The translations under genes and the position numbers were made by a program. From the NCBI GenBank assembly GCA_947447405.1, contig CANFKQ010000005.1, forward strand, positions 1 to 37,105: 37,105 nucleotides of DNA. The letters are read 5' to 3'. Of this stretch, positions 1 to 9,979 are shown one piece after another; position 1 is the first letter of the stretch, and each line of letters starts with the position of its first letter. The notes beneath the pieces are model-generated. The model did no database searches. It was not told the DNA's origin and was given only the letters and a program-made list of their open reading frames with translations. Source of the DNA: Comamonadaceae bacterium (GTDB lineage Bacteria; Pseudomonadota; Gammaproteobacteria; Burkholderiales; Burkholderiaceae_C).

Positions 1-3000
1 AGGGCCAAGGTGTAGAGCACGTATTGCACTTCGTAGCGTTTGTGCAGCACCGCGTCTTGCAAGGTGGCGCTGTCGTAACTGGGCAGTTTGTTCGACTTGT
101 AGTCCACCACCCAATAGCGGCCATCGTGTTGCAGGACCAAGTCCATCGAGCCGGTGAGCATGCCTTGCATCACACGCGCTTGCAGTGCGGGGCGTGGCGT
201 GCCTTCAAACACATGGCTTTGAATGAGTTGGTCTAGCGCAGTGGCGCTGACGTGGGCCACTTCGAGGTTGAACTCCATCTCGGGCCACATGTGCTCGGTG
301 CTGAGTTCGCACAGTGTGAGTTGTCCAGCGTTGAGTTCGTGCAACGGCAGCGGCGTTTGCACCACGGCTTGCAGCCAGGGTTCTAGTTGCGCACGAGGTG
401 CGTCGTCGAGTTGCAACCAGCTGGCTTTGCGTTCTAGCAAATTGACCCACGCTTGCTTGGTCCACTCAGGCGCTTGCGTGTTGGCCAGAGGCCAATTGTT
501 TTGCGACAGCCATTCCAATAAATCGTGCAGCAGCGTGCCGTAGCGTGCACCGGCGGGGAAGCTTTGCCATGCGCTGATGCTCTCAGGCTCTGGTGTGGGT
601 GCGGCTGATGCCGCCACTGCAAAGGACTGTGCATCCGAGCTAGCGTCAGTGATGGCATCTGCCACCGCTTCGTCACGTTTGGATTCAGACACCAGCCCAC
701 GTGTGATGGCGCTGAAGCTGGCCGTCCACCACAGGCTGTGGTGCGTGCTTGTGGGTGTCAGGGCATCTTTGGGTGCGCTGATGGCAGCGGGGGCTTGGTA
801 GCGAATGCCTTGCAGCTCTGGCAAGTCGGCCACTTGGATGTGATCACACGTGCCCCACAAGGCGTGTAACTGATAGCCTAAATCACCGCGTTCTTTGCGC
901 ATCAGCAATTGAGACAACGCACTCAGCTTTAAATCGCTCTTGGTGGTGGCTTTGCTCACATCATTTTTGGTTTCTGCCACGCCCATCCATAAACCACGTT
1001 GCGCACGGGTAAGGGCCACGTACAACAAGCGCATGTCTTCTTCCACCGAAGTGGCGGTTGGGTCGCTGTCGTCCTCGCCCTCGTCTTCATGTGCGAAGTT
1101 GGTCTTGGCTTTTTTCTCCACGGCAAACGCGCCTGCAAACGGCACAAACACCAGCGGGTATTGCAAGCCCTTGCTCTTGTGATACGTGATGACTTTCACG
1201 CACAAAGCATCGGTTTCTAAGCGGGCTTGCTGTGCATCGTTGTCGTGGTGTTGGCTTTGAATTTGTTCGCCCAGGTGGCGCACCAGCGCGTGTTCGCCTT
1301 GCAGGCTTTGCTCGGCGTGTTGCAGCAGCTCGCCCAAGTGCAGCAAGTTGCTTAAGGTCCGTTCACCATCGGGTTGGGCCAGTATGCGCTGCGCCACGTG
1401 CTGGCTGTGCAGCCATTGGTGCAGCATGGGAAGCACGCCGTGTTGTTGCCACAGGCCGTGCCATTGGTGGAATTGCTCTAGCAGTTGCTCCCACTGAGTC
1501 TCATCTTGCGTGATGGCCAGCACTTGATGCAAGTCCAGCGCCCACAAGCGGCTGCCCACGGCCGCACGCACCCAACCTGTTTGGCGGGGCGAAGCCACCG
1601 CACGCAATAAGCGCCACAAGTCGGTGGCCTCGGTCGATTGGTACACGCTGGTGTGGTCTGACAAATACACACTCGGGATGTGTCGCGCACGCAGGGCGTG
1701 GCGCATCGCATCGGCTTGCTTTTGGCTGCGCACCAGCACGGCCATCTCGCCGGGGGTGGCTGCGCCTTTGTTGAGTAGGTCTGCCATTTGGTCGGCAAAC
1801 ACTTGTGCGGTGTGGTGCAAGTAGCTGGTGCTGCTGACGACATCCGCGTCACCTTGTGCGTGCATTTGCCAGACGGTGAAGGGCGGGCATTCTTCGCCGT
1901 TCACCACCAGCGCAGGCTCTTTGCCTTGAGCCGACACCTCCACAAACTCAATCTCACCTTGGTTGGATGCAAACGGTTGCGCGGTTTGCATGAACACGTG
2001 GTTCACCGCTTGGACCAAGCCCACGCTTGAGCGGTGGTTGCCGGTGAGGGTGTGCAGCGCGTCTGGGTTCGTGGCTTGCGCATCGTTGCGCGCCTGCAAG
2101 TAAGTGCCTAGGTCTGCACCACGGAAGCTGTAGATGGCTTGCTTGGGGTCGCCAATCATCACCAGTACGTTGGTTTCGTTGCATGCGTCTGGCGCATAGA
2201 TGCGGTTGAGCGTGCCGTACTGCCAAGGATCGGTGTCTTGAAACTCGTCCACCAACGCCGCCGGGTATTGCTGGCGAATGGCTGTGGCCAATCGGCCATC
2301 GTCCGCCATCACCGCGTGATGCAGGTTTTGCAACAGGTCTGAGAAGTCAAACGCGGCGCGTTGGGTTTTGGCAGCCTTGTAGGCTTCGTTCACTGCGTGT
2401 GCAGCGTGCAGCGCAATGTCTTTGTCGGTGCTTGGCTTGGCGTCAAACAATGCAACATAGGTTTGCATCGCCGCGAAGAAAGCAAAGCCCTCGGCCTCGG
2501 CCCAGCCTTTGTCTTGCAGGGCTTGGGTGGTGAAGCGCTCGAGCACTTTGAATTCTTCTTTGCTGACTTGAGCCTTTGCACTTTGCGTGGCCCATGCTTG
2601 CAGTGCTCTGAGCCAGTTGGCAAAGTAGTCGGCACGCAAGCCTTTGATTTTTTTCTGTGCACCTGCTTCTTGCAGGGCTTGCAGGGTCGTCTCACTCCAG
2701 GCCTCATGCGCAGCAAGTGCTGCAGCTTCGACCTGCGCTTGCCACGCCATGTGGGTGTCAATGGCTTGGGTGGGATTGATGTCGGGTGCGATCACTTCGC
2801 GCGGTTTTCGTTCTTGTTCCTTCCACATCTCGCTCAAGGTTTTCAGCAGCTTGGCTGGGTCTTGGCCGATGAGGGGTGTGATGTGTTGTAGCGTGTCACC
2901 GCTGAGTGGGTAAAACCATTCGCGCCAATAGTCTTGCACCAGCGTGAGCTTGAGTTGGTCGGCGTTTTCTAAGCGCGTTTGTTCAAACAGGTTGTGGCTT

Positions 3001-3437
3001 TCCAGCGCGTGCTGCGTGAGCATGCGGCGCGACCAACCGTGAATGGTGTAAATGGCCGCATCGTCCATCCACTCGGCGGCGCAGTTGAGCTGCAAGGCGC
3101 AGCGTGGCCACAGCGCTGCGTCAAAACTGTCGCGCAGTGTTTCTAAAAACGCATCCACCTTCAACGAGGTAGGAAACTCGCGGCCTTGCGCACTCAAGTC
3201 AAAGTACGTAGCAGCTTGACTTAGCCGTGTGCGAATACGCTCGCGCAATTCAGCCGTAGCGGCGTCGGTGAAGGTCATCACCAAAATTTGCGGGGGTAGC
3301 AAAGCCTCGGTGCGTTCGTGGCCCAGCACCAGACGCAGGTACAGCGCAGCGAGTGTCCAAGTTTTGCCCGTACCTGCACTGGCCTCGATCACTTGGCGGC
3401 CTTGCAGCGGCAGGGTATGTGCGTTGAGGGCTTTCAT
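1..3437 (-). CDS. recB: Exodeoxyribonuclease V beta subunit RecB (partial, continues past left edge)
   Basis: Start ATG at 3437 overlaps the recC stop. Reverse-strand reading gives MKALNAHTLPLQGRQVIEASAGTGKTWTLAALYLRLVLGHERTEALLPPQILVMTFTDAATAELRERIR (Walker A and UvrD-like motif), LVDEFQDTDPWQYGTLNRIY...VLVMIGDPKQA near 2140-2260, and the nuclease motif GSMDLVLQHDGRYWVVDYKSNKLP near 80-160. Missing from the ORF track because no stop occurs inside the window. Confidence 0.93.
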   Translation of the reverse strand, partial: MKALNAHTLPLQGRQVIEASAGTGKTWTLAALYLRLVLGHERTEALLPPQILVMTFTDAATAELRERIRTRLSQAATYFDLSAQGREFPTSLKVDAFLETLRDSFDAALWPRCALQLNCAAEWMDDAAIYTIHGWSRRMLTQHALESHNLFEQTRLENADQLKLTLVQDYWREWFYPLSGDTLQHITPLIGQDPAKLLKTLSEMWKEQERKPREVIAPDINPTQAIDTHMAWQAQVEAAALAAHEAWSETTLQALQEAGAQKKIKGLRADYFANWLRALQAWATQSAKAQVSKEEFKVLERFTTQALQDKGWAEAEGFAFFAAMQTYVALFDAKPSTDKDIALHAAHAVNEAYKAAKTQRAAFDFSDLLQNLHHAVMADDGRLATAIRQQYPAALVDEFQDTDPWQYGTLNRIYAPDACNETNVLVMIGDPKQAIYSFRGADLGTYLQARNDAQATNPDALHTLTGNHRSSVGLVQAVNHVFMQTAQPFASNQGEIEFVEVSAQGKEPALVVNGEECPPFTVWQMHAQGDADVVSSTSYLHHTAQVFADQMADLLNKGAATPGEMAVLVRSQKQADAMRHALRARHIPSVYLSDHTSVYQSTEATDLWRLLRAVASPRQTGWVRAAVGSRLWALDLHQVLAITQDETQWEQLLEQFHQWHGLWQQHGVLPMLHQWLHSQHVAQRILAQPDGERTLSNLLHLGELLQHAEQSLQGEHALVRHLGEQIQSQHHDNDAQQARLETDALCVKVITYHKSKGLQYPLVFVPFAGAFAVEKKAKTNFAHEDEGEDDSDPTATSVEEDMRLLYVALTRAQRGLWMGVAETKNDVSKATTKSDLKLSALSQLLMRKERGDLGYQLHALWGTCDHIQVADLPELQGIRYQAPAAISAPKDALTPTSTHHSLWWTASFSAITRGLVSESKRDEAVADAITDASSDAQSFAVAASAAPTPEPESISAWQSFPAGARYGTLLHDLLEWLSQNNWPLANTQAPEWTKQAWVNLLERKASWLQLDDAPRAQLEPWLQAVVQTPLPLHELNAGQLTLCELSTEHMWPEMEFNLEVAHVSATALDQLIQSHVFEGTPRPALQARVMQGMLTGSMDLVLQHDGRYWVVDYKSNKLPSYDSATLQDAVLHKRYEVQYVLYTLA

Positions 3438-6400
3438 GCGTCAGCCTCCTCGGCGTGGTCGGCGCTGTCGGCATTCAGGTGAATCACCTTGGCGGCTTTG
3501 AACATGGGTTCGTACAAGCGGGTGGCCCAATGGTTCAGGTCTGCTTCCACATCTTCAAAGCTGGTGAACACACGTTGCAAGGCTGGCGAGCCTGTGTATT
3601 CGCCGCTCTTGCCGAAGCCGCCTTCAAACGCAGCTTGCGCTTTGCCCATGGCATCTTTGCTACCGCCGTGCACGCCCATCAGCAACGCGCAGGCAGTTTT
3701 GGCGGCTACGGGCAGTGGCTGCGCCCATGCTTTTAAATACGCATCGCATAGGTCTTGTAAATGTTCTTGCGCTTGTTCCGCTTTGATGGGTTTGAGTTCG
3801 ATGGCGGCATCAAACCCAATTTGTACGCTGGTGGTGGGCGTGCCACTGGCGCACGCGGCCAAATGGTGCAACCACAGTTGGCTGAGTGTGTCGATGCGTG
3901 GGATTTGGTTTTCTTTTTTGCCTTCGGTCACCGCACCTGGGCGCAGGGCCACTTGCAGCCACTGCTGCCCAGCGCCTTGCGATTTGCCGTTGGTGTGCCA
4001 CATGGTTTGGCCATTGGCCCACTCGGCACTTAAGCGTGTTTGGCCCAGTGGCCAGTGGGCGGATTGCACGCTCAAGTGGTTGGGCCACTTGGGCAACAAC
4101 ACATCGAGTTGCTCGCGCAGTTTTTCGCGGTCGTTCTCAAACAGGTGTTGCTGCGCTTCGCCAAAACCAGCCATGGCCAATTGGCCGCTGAGGCGCAGTT
4201 GGTCAATGGCTTGCTTCGCATCTTCGGCCTGCGCAATGCGTTGGTTGAGTTTGTATTTTTCTAAACCGTCGAGCGAGAAAGGCTCGTCTTCCTCGGCGGC
4301 TTCTTCGGGCTTGTCTAGTCGCAAGCGCAAACGGTCCACCAAAAACACGTCCACGGGTTGGCGCAACAAGCGCTGCAAATGTTGCAGCGTCAGCTCGGTG
4401 GGTGCTGCTTCGCTTGGCGTTGCGTCGTTTGACGCAGTTGCAGCAGACGAAGCCGAGGGCGACAACAAAGCACGCTGCCAATCATTGGCATAGGTTTGGA
4501 GTGTGGAGTCTTGCGTGAAGTACTTGGGCGAGAACGCTTGCAGCGGTTGCAGTGGCGCATCACACGCCATGCCACCATCACGCGTCCACACCGCATTGAG
4601 GTAGTCCATCAGCTGCGCCACCAACACCGAAGGCGGCTTCACTTCATGGTCTGTTGTGCGCCGTCCTTGCCAGCTGATGTAGAGCCTGTCGCGTGCTGAT
4701 AGCAACGCCTCTAAAAACAAATAGCGGTCGTCTTCGCGACGCGAGCGGTCGCCGGCGCGCCAGTGAGATTGCGTGCTGCCTGCGTGTGCGGCGTCGCTCA
4801 TCAAATCAAAGTCGCGTGGGGTTTGGCTGCGTGGGTAGTCGCCATCGTTCATGCCCAGCAAGCACACGCACTTGAAGGGGATGGAGCGCATGGGCATGAG
4901 CGTGGCGAACTGCACGCCACCACCAAAGAAGCGGCGTTGCATGGCGGGCTGTTGTAGCTGGGCCATCCAGTGTTCACGCACCACCACCAGTGGCAGTGGG
5001 CTGTCGAGGCGGGCCAGTTGACATTCGGCCAGCCATGTTTCTAGCGGTGCCATCACGCGTTCTATCAAGCGCTCATCCGCTTCGTCGCTGGGCTTGAAGA
5101 ACAAGCTCACCAACTGCTGCAACACCGCCACCCATTCAGTGGGCGTGTGTTCTTGGCGCAGTTTGATCAGCGCAATGTGTGTGTGGCGCAGCCACTGCAA
5201 CAGGCCATCGACCACGCGTGCATCTAGCCCGCCCACGCCTGCTTGGGGCAGTGTGTCGGCCCACGGTGTGGCGAGGTCGTCGCTTGCGCCTGTGGCGTAG
5301 CCCAACAGCAAACGCTCGATGCCAAACAGCCAACTGTTTTGGTTGGCATCGGCCATGTCGGGCGCGATGCCCCAAGGCTTGCGGTGTGTTGCGTCTAGGC
5401 CCCAGCGCACGCCGGCGTCGGCCAGCCAAGTGTCGAGCTGGGCCACGTCGTGTTCTTCTAGGTCAAAGCGTTCGCGCACGGCAGCCACTTCAAACAGGCT
5501 TTGCCACTCCACGCGCGTCACGCGCAGTTGGGGCAGTTGCAGCAGGGTGTCTAGTGCCTGCACCAGTGGCTCGGTGCGCGGTGTGGTGTCGGCTACGGTG
5601 TAGGGCAGGTGGCGTGGGTCGTTGCTGGCGAAGCGCCCAAACACCGCATGGATGTGCGGCGCAAAGTTGGCCATGTCAGGCACCATCACCATGATGTCGC
5701 TGGGCTTTAAGGTGGGGTCTGCATCCAGCCACGCCAGCAGGCGGTCGTGCAGCACCTCGACCTCGCGTTGGGCTGAGTGCGTTTGCACAAAGCGCACGCT
5801 GCTGTCGTGCGAGGCTACTTCGCTTAATTGGTCTGGCAATTTATCGAGGTTGAGCAGGGACGACTGCAAGTGCTCCAGCATTGTGGGTGCGCGGTCTTCA
5901 TCGGCGGCGGTGTCTGCGGGGTCCACAAACACATCCACGCGCTTGAATTGGCCTTTGTATTGGTCCACATCGTCAAAGCCATCGAGCAAGTGCAAGTAGT
6001 CGCGTCCATGTTTGCCCCATGCGGCCAGCAGGGGGTGCGTGTCGGTGTGCAGGGTGTATTGGTCTGCTTCGGTCAGCGAGCCATCGTCTTGCGGTACGGG
6101 CAAACCGGCTTTGTGTGCTTGGCGTTGCTTGGCGAGTTTTGCCAATGGCACACGGCTTTCCACCACATGACCCCAGTAGTGCTGACAGGGGTTTTGCACC
6201 AGCATGAGCACTTGGCACACGCGGCCCAAAGCGGCCAGCGCCTGCACGGTTTGCATGGGCAGCGATGTCACGCCAAACACCATGATGCGATGCGGCACAC
6301 CCGTAGGGCGTTGGCCCTCAGAAAGAGTGGCCATCTTGGCCATGAAGGCCTCGTGCACTTTGGCGCGTGAGCTAAAGCTGTGTTGCAGATCGTCTTTGAC

Positions 6401-7006
6401 TTCGGCATCAGCCGCAAGGTCGTCCAGCAAATCGCGCCACAGCTCGGGCTGCCAGCTTTGTGCGGCGGGCAGGGGTGTGGCCATGCCCGCTTGTGTGCGC
6501 AGTTGGTATTGGCTATTAGTCCAGTCTTCTAGCCAATCGGCGCGGTAGTTTTGGTAGCCGTCCAGTACGTCGGCCAGCTGTGCGGCCAGTTGATACGCGC
6601 GGCGGTTCATGGGCGACGCGTCAGCATCGGCTTGGCCTAGGTAGTTTTTCAGCGGCGTAAAGCTGGGCTTGGCCAACAACACAGGCAGCAAACGCATGAT
6701 GCGCCACACCAGTGGCGACTTGTCCAGTGGCATGTGCGCGGGCACGTGGCTGGGGCCCAACACGGCGCGGTAAATTTGCCACAGCTTCGTCGATGGCAGC
6801 TCCACCTGCGTGGCTGCGCAAATGCCTAGGTCTTTGGCCAAAGCCAGCTCTAGCCAATGCTTCATGCCGTTGCTTTGCACCAGCAACACCTCGGGCGCGA
6901 GTACGGGCAGCGGGTGGTTGCGGATGAACTGCACCGCCAGTTCACGCAGGCCCTCTAGCTGGTTGCTATGAAGCACCATAAAACCGGTGGCGTAGGGGCT
7001 AGACAT
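3434..7006 (-). CDS. recC: Exodeoxyribonuclease V gamma subunit RecC
   Basis: 1190 aa ORF; N-terminus FMVLHSNQLEGLRELAVQFIRNHPLPVLAPEVLLVQSNGMKHWLELALAKDLGICAATQVELPS is typical of RecC; overlaps recB start by 4 bp. Confidence 0.94.
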   Translation of the reverse strand: MSSPYATGFMVLHSNQLEGLRELAVQFIRNHPLPVLAPEVLLVQSNGMKHWLELALAKDLGICAATQVELPSTKLWQIYRAVLGPSHVPAHMPLDKSPLVWRIMRLLPVLLAKPSFTPLKNYLGQADADASPMNRRAYQLAAQLADVLDGYQNYRADWLEDWTNSQYQLRTQAGMATPLPAAQSWQPELWRDLLDDLAADAEVKDDLQHSFSSRAKVHEAFMAKMATLSEGQRPTGVPHRIMVFGVTSLPMQTVQALAALGRVCQVLMLVQNPCQHYWGHVVESRVPLAKLAKQRQAHKAGLPVPQDDGSLTEADQYTLHTDTHPLLAAWGKHGRDYLHLLDGFDDVDQYKGQFKRVDVFVDPADTAADEDRAPTMLEHLQSSLLNLDKLPDQLSEVASHDSSVRFVQTHSAQREVEVLHDRLLAWLDADPTLKPSDIMVMVPDMANFAPHIHAVFGRFASNDPRHLPYTVADTTPRTEPLVQALDTLLQLPQLRVTRVEWQSLFEVAAVRERFDLEEHDVAQLDTWLADAGVRWGLDATHRKPWGIAPDMADANQNSWLFGIERLLLGYATGASDDLATPWADTLPQAGVGGLDARVVDGLLQWLRHTHIALIKLRQEHTPTEWVAVLQQLVSLFFKPSDEADERLIERVMAPLETWLAECQLARLDSPLPLVVVREHWMAQLQQPAMQRRFFGGGVQFATLMPMRSIPFKCVCLLGMNDGDYPRSQTPRDFDLMSDAAHAGSTQSHWRAGDRSRREDDRYLFLEALLSARDRLYISWQGRRTTDHEVKPPSVLVAQLMDYLNAVWTRDGGMACDAPLQPLQAFSPKYFTQDSTLQTYANDWQRALLSPSASSAATASNDATPSEAAPTELTLQHLQRLLRQPVDVFLVDRLRLRLDKPEEAAEEDEPFSLDGLEKYKLNQRIAQAEDAKQAIDQLRLSGQLAMAGFGEAQQHLFENDREKLREQLDVLLPKWPNHLSVQSAHWPLGQTRLSAEWANGQTMWHTNGKSQGAGQQWLQVALRPGAVTEGKKENQIPRIDTLSQLWLHHLAACASGTPTTSVQIGFDAAIELKPIKAEQAQEHLQDLCDAYLKAWAQPLPVAAKTACALLMGVHGGSKDAMGKAQAAFEGGFGKSGEYTGSPALQRVFTSFEDVEADLNHWATRLYEPMFKAAKVIHLNADSADHAEEADA

Positions 7007-7170
7007 GTGGGGCAGAGCGGGGAAAAATGACTAAATCTATGTGTGAAACAGTGAGCATACTGGAAGGTGAGGCGCAGCCGATGAGCCTGCGGGTCGTTGC
7101 ATCGCTCAGCGTGTGGTGGCGCTGACCACAAGGCCGCTGACGTTCATCAAGTAAGTCAACGACAACGGGC

Positions 7171-8175
7171 TTAAACCCCTTCAGGTTTGATTTGCGCCCG
7201 TGCAATCACAGGCTTCCAACGCGCTTGTTCGAGTTTGATGAACGCTTCAAACTCGGTCCGCGTGTTGCCTACGGCCAGCGCGGTGTCTTGGCTGAGTTTG
7301 TCGCTCACCACTTTGCCGCGCGCGGCTGCGATGGCTTCTTTTTCTAGCTTGTCGATGTGGGCTTTGGCCATTTGACTAGGGGCTAGCAGGCCGTACCACT
7401 GCGTCATCTCAAAACCTTTGAAGCCTTGCTCGGCCACGGTGGGCACTTCGGGCAACAGGGGCAAGCGTGTACTGCTGCCGGTGGCAATGCAACGCAGCTT
7501 GCCTGCTTTGATGAACTGCAACAGCGCCGGTGCGCCCACGGCTGCGGCATCTAAACGGCCCGCCATCAGGTCGGTCAGCATGGGGCCAGTGCCACGGTAG
7601 GGCACGTGTAGCACAAAGGTGTCGGTGACCATCTTTAAGTATTCAAATGCCAAGTGGCCTGCGCTGCCGTTGCCTGCCGAGCCGTAGTTGAGTTTGGCGG
7701 GGTTGGCTTTGGCGTAGGCCACAAACTCTTTGAGGTTCTTCACGGGCAAGTCGGGGTGCACCACGTAGAGGCTGGGCACCTTCGAGATGAGTGTGATGGG
7801 TGTGAAGTCTTTGTTGGGGTCGTAGGGCAGTTTGGGGAAGATGTATTGGTTCACGGCCAGCGTCCCGATGTGGCCCAAGATAAGGGTGTGGTCATCGGTG
7901 GCGTGTGCCACGTCTTGCATGGCAATGTTGCCTGCGCCGCCGGGCTTGTTTTCAACAAACACGCTTTGACCTATGGTCTTGCTCATCTCGCCCGCCAAGG
8001 CGCGCGCCACAATTTCGCTGCTGCCGCCGGGGGCAAACGGCACGATGAAACGCAAAGGCTTGCTCGGCCATGCCGCTTGAACTTGAGAAAGTGCCGGCGA
8101 CACACCGAGTGCGCAGGCTGTGGTCGCGGCTAAGAGTTGGCGGCGGGTGAGGGGTGTGTCATGGTGGCTTTGCAT
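7171..8175 (-). CDS. Bug-family tripartite tricarboxylate transporter substrate-binding protein
   Basis: 334 aa with signal peptide; AWPSKPLRFIVPFAPGGSSEIVARALAGEMSKTIGQSVFVENKPGGAGNIAMQDVA is the classic Bug/TctC motif. Confidence 0.92.
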   Translation of the reverse strand: MQSHHDTPLTRRQLLAATTACALGVSPALSQVQAAWPSKPLRFIVPFAPGGSSEIVARALAGEMSKTIGQSVFVENKPGGAGNIAMQDVAHATDDHTLILGHIGTLAVNQYIFPKLPYDPNKDFTPITLISKVPSLYVVHPDLPVKNLKEFVAYAKANPAKLNYGSAGNGSAGHLAFEYLKMVTDTFVLHVPYRGTGPMLTDLMAGRLDAAAVGAPALLQFIKAGKLRCIATGSSTRLPLLPEVPTVAEQGFKGFEMTQWYGLLAPSQMAKAHIDKLEKEAIAAARGKVVSDKLSQDTALAVGNTRTEFEAFIKLEQARWKPVIARAQIKPEGV

Positions 8176-8192
8176 GTATTGGTCTCGCTCGA

Positions 8193-9188
8193 TTATTCGG
8201 TGGTGATGTGGCGTTCTTTGATCACACGCGTCCAGAGGGTGATCTGTTGCTCTATGAATTTTTTAGCTTGTTCTGGCGAGCCTTTTTGAATGTCACCACC
8301 AAGCTGTGCCACACGTGCTTTGACTTCAGGTGATTCCAACGCTTGTTGAAAAGCCGCTGCCAATTTGGCCACCACGGGCTCGGGTGTGTTAGCGGGGGCG
8401 AACACCGCATTCCATTCGTAAATCTCTGCGCCTTTCAAACCCGATTCGGCCAATGTGGGTACATCGGGCAGGATGGGTGAACGCTTCGCCGAGGTGACCG
8501 CCAATGCTTTGAGCTTGCCTGACTGCACATGTTGCAGCGTTGATGCAAGGTTGCCAAAGAACAAAGGCACTTGTCCACCTATTACGTCATTCAATGCAGG
8601 GCCGCCGCCTTTGTAGGGCACGTGCACCATGTCGACCTTGGCCGCTGATTCAAACAGTGCACCCGCCAAGTGCTGAGCCGAGCCGTTGCCTGATGATGCA
8701 TAGGACACCACATCTTTGTTTTGACGTGCGGCTGCAGTGAGTTCTGCAATGTTCTTTGCAGGGAAGTTGGCGTTGACCAACACCACGTTGGGGAACAAAG
8801 CCACTACGCCGATGGGCTTGAAAGCTTTGAGGCTGTCATAGGGGAGCTTGGGATACAGGGCTGGGTTGGCTGAGAACGACGATGCATCCAGCATGATGGT
8901 GTAGCCATCGGGTGCAGCTTTGGCGACAGCTGATGCGCCAATTTGACCACTGGCCCCGGGCTTGTTTTCGATGATCACGGCTTGACCCAGTGCCTCGCCC
9001 ATCTTGGGGGCAATCAACCGTGCCATGGCATCTGCGCCGCCACCAGGTGGATAGGTCACGACCAATGAGATGGGCTTGTTGGGGAAAGCGCCTTGTGCCA
9101 AAGCGACAGGTGCAAAGACGCATGTGCTGAGTACAGCCAGTGCCAATGCTTTGCGTGTGAGGCGGGCTTCAGAAGTGTTTGTCATCAT
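8193..9188 (-). CDS. Bug-family tripartite tricarboxylate transporter substrate-binding protein (second copy)
   Basis: 331 aa; FPNKPISLVVTYPPGGGADAMARLIAPKMGEALGQAVIIENKPGASGQIGASAVAKAAPDGYT; signal peptide. Confidence 0.93.
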   Translation of the reverse strand: MMTNTSEARLTRKALALAVLSTCVFAPVALAQGAFPNKPISLVVTYPPGGGADAMARLIAPKMGEALGQAVIIENKPGASGQIGASAVAKAAPDGYTIMLDASSFSANPALYPKLPYDSLKAFKPIGVVALFPNVVLVNANFPAKNIAELTAAARQNKDVVSYASSGNGSAQHLAGALFESAAKVDMVHVPYKGGGPALNDVIGGQVPLFFGNLASTLQHVQSGKLKALAVTSAKRSPILPDVPTLAESGLKGAEIYEWNAVFAPANTPEPVVAKLAAAFQQALESPEVKARVAQLGGDIQKGSPEQAKKFIEQQITLWTRVIKERHITTE

Positions 9189-9206
9189 GGTGTGTCTCCG
9201 GAGTTG

Positions 9207-9947
9207 TTATTGCAGTTGGGTGGTGTACTTGAATGAGAAGGCATCGCCACGCGTGGTGCGTAGCTCGACGCAGCGACCCGCCATGTCAAAAGCTTGGCGC
9301 TCGACCAACACGCAAGGGTGCGCTGGCGCTAGTTTGAGACGTTTGGCCTGCGTGGCGTTGAGTTGCGAGAAGCTCAAGCTGTCATGTGTTTTTTGAATCA
9401 CCACGCCGCAGCGTTGTTGGTACATGGGGTAGAGCAAGTCGTCCCATGAGTCGCTGTCTGACTCTGCCAACTTGCCAAACAGTGGCAAGGGCACGACGAT
9501 GGTTTCTAGTAAGCAAGGGTCGTTACCTAGACTGCGCAGCCTTTCGAGCTGCAGCACTTGTGCGCCTTTGACCATGGTGAAGGCGTTGACTTCTTGCGTG
9601 CTGGCACTCCGCATGCGGCTAGACAAAATGCGTGATTCGGGGGCTTCGCTCTGTCCATCATCTACCCCACGAAAGCGAAAGAACCGCATCATGGATGCAC
9701 CATCGACGCCTTTGGTGACAAACGTACCCCTGCCATGGCGGCGTTGCAGCACACCGTCTTCGACCAACAAAGCCAGTGCTTGACGAATGGTGCCCAGTGC
9801 CACGCCGTAGCTTTGTGCCAGTGCTGATTCGGCTGGAATGACTTCGCCCGGCGCCCATTCACCTTGCAAGATGCGGTCGCGCATGGCCAAGGCCAATTTG
9901 CCGTAACGGCTTTGCCCAGGGGTGTGTGTGAGAAGTTGTGCCGTCAT
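9207..9947 (-). CDS. GntR family transcriptional regulator, HutC/UTRA-type
   Basis: 246 aa; N-terminal wHTH RYGKLALAMRDRILQGEWAPGEVIPAESALAQSYGVALGTIRQALALLVEDGVLQRRHGRGTFV; C-terminal UTRA-like effector domain. Confidence 0.9.
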   Translation of the reverse strand: MTAQLLTHTPGQSRYGKLALAMRDRILQGEWAPGEVIPAESALAQSYGVALGTIRQALALLVEDGVLQRRHGRGTFVTKGVDGASMMRFFRFRGVDDGQSEAPESRILSSRMRSASTQEVNAFTMVKGAQVLQLERLRSLGNDPCLLETIVVPLPLFGKLAESDSDSWDDLLYPMYQQRCGVVIQKTHDSLSFSQLNATQAKRLKLAPAHPCVLVERQAFDMAGRCVELRTTRGDAFSFKYTTQLQ

Positions 9948-9955
9948 GATTTAAA

Positions 9956-9979
9956 CTAGACATCTAGAGGACTAGAATG
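9956..9979. promoter_or_regulatory. Candidate GntR operator: three CTAGA repeats with 8 bp period
   Basis: CTAGACAT-CTAGAGGA-CTAGAATG lies between the divergent GntR gene and the amidohydrolase gene. Confidence 0.5.

Noticed and set aside
3489-4493. 334 aa plus-strand ORF inside recC
   Set aside because: Antisense to a clear recC gene, low-complexity Ser/Ala/Cys-rich translation typical of shadow ORFs in GC-rich coding DNA.
3434-7006. recBC adjacency to the other systems as part of a defence island
   Set aside because: recC-recB order is the usual housekeeping arrangement and no defence genes are nearby.
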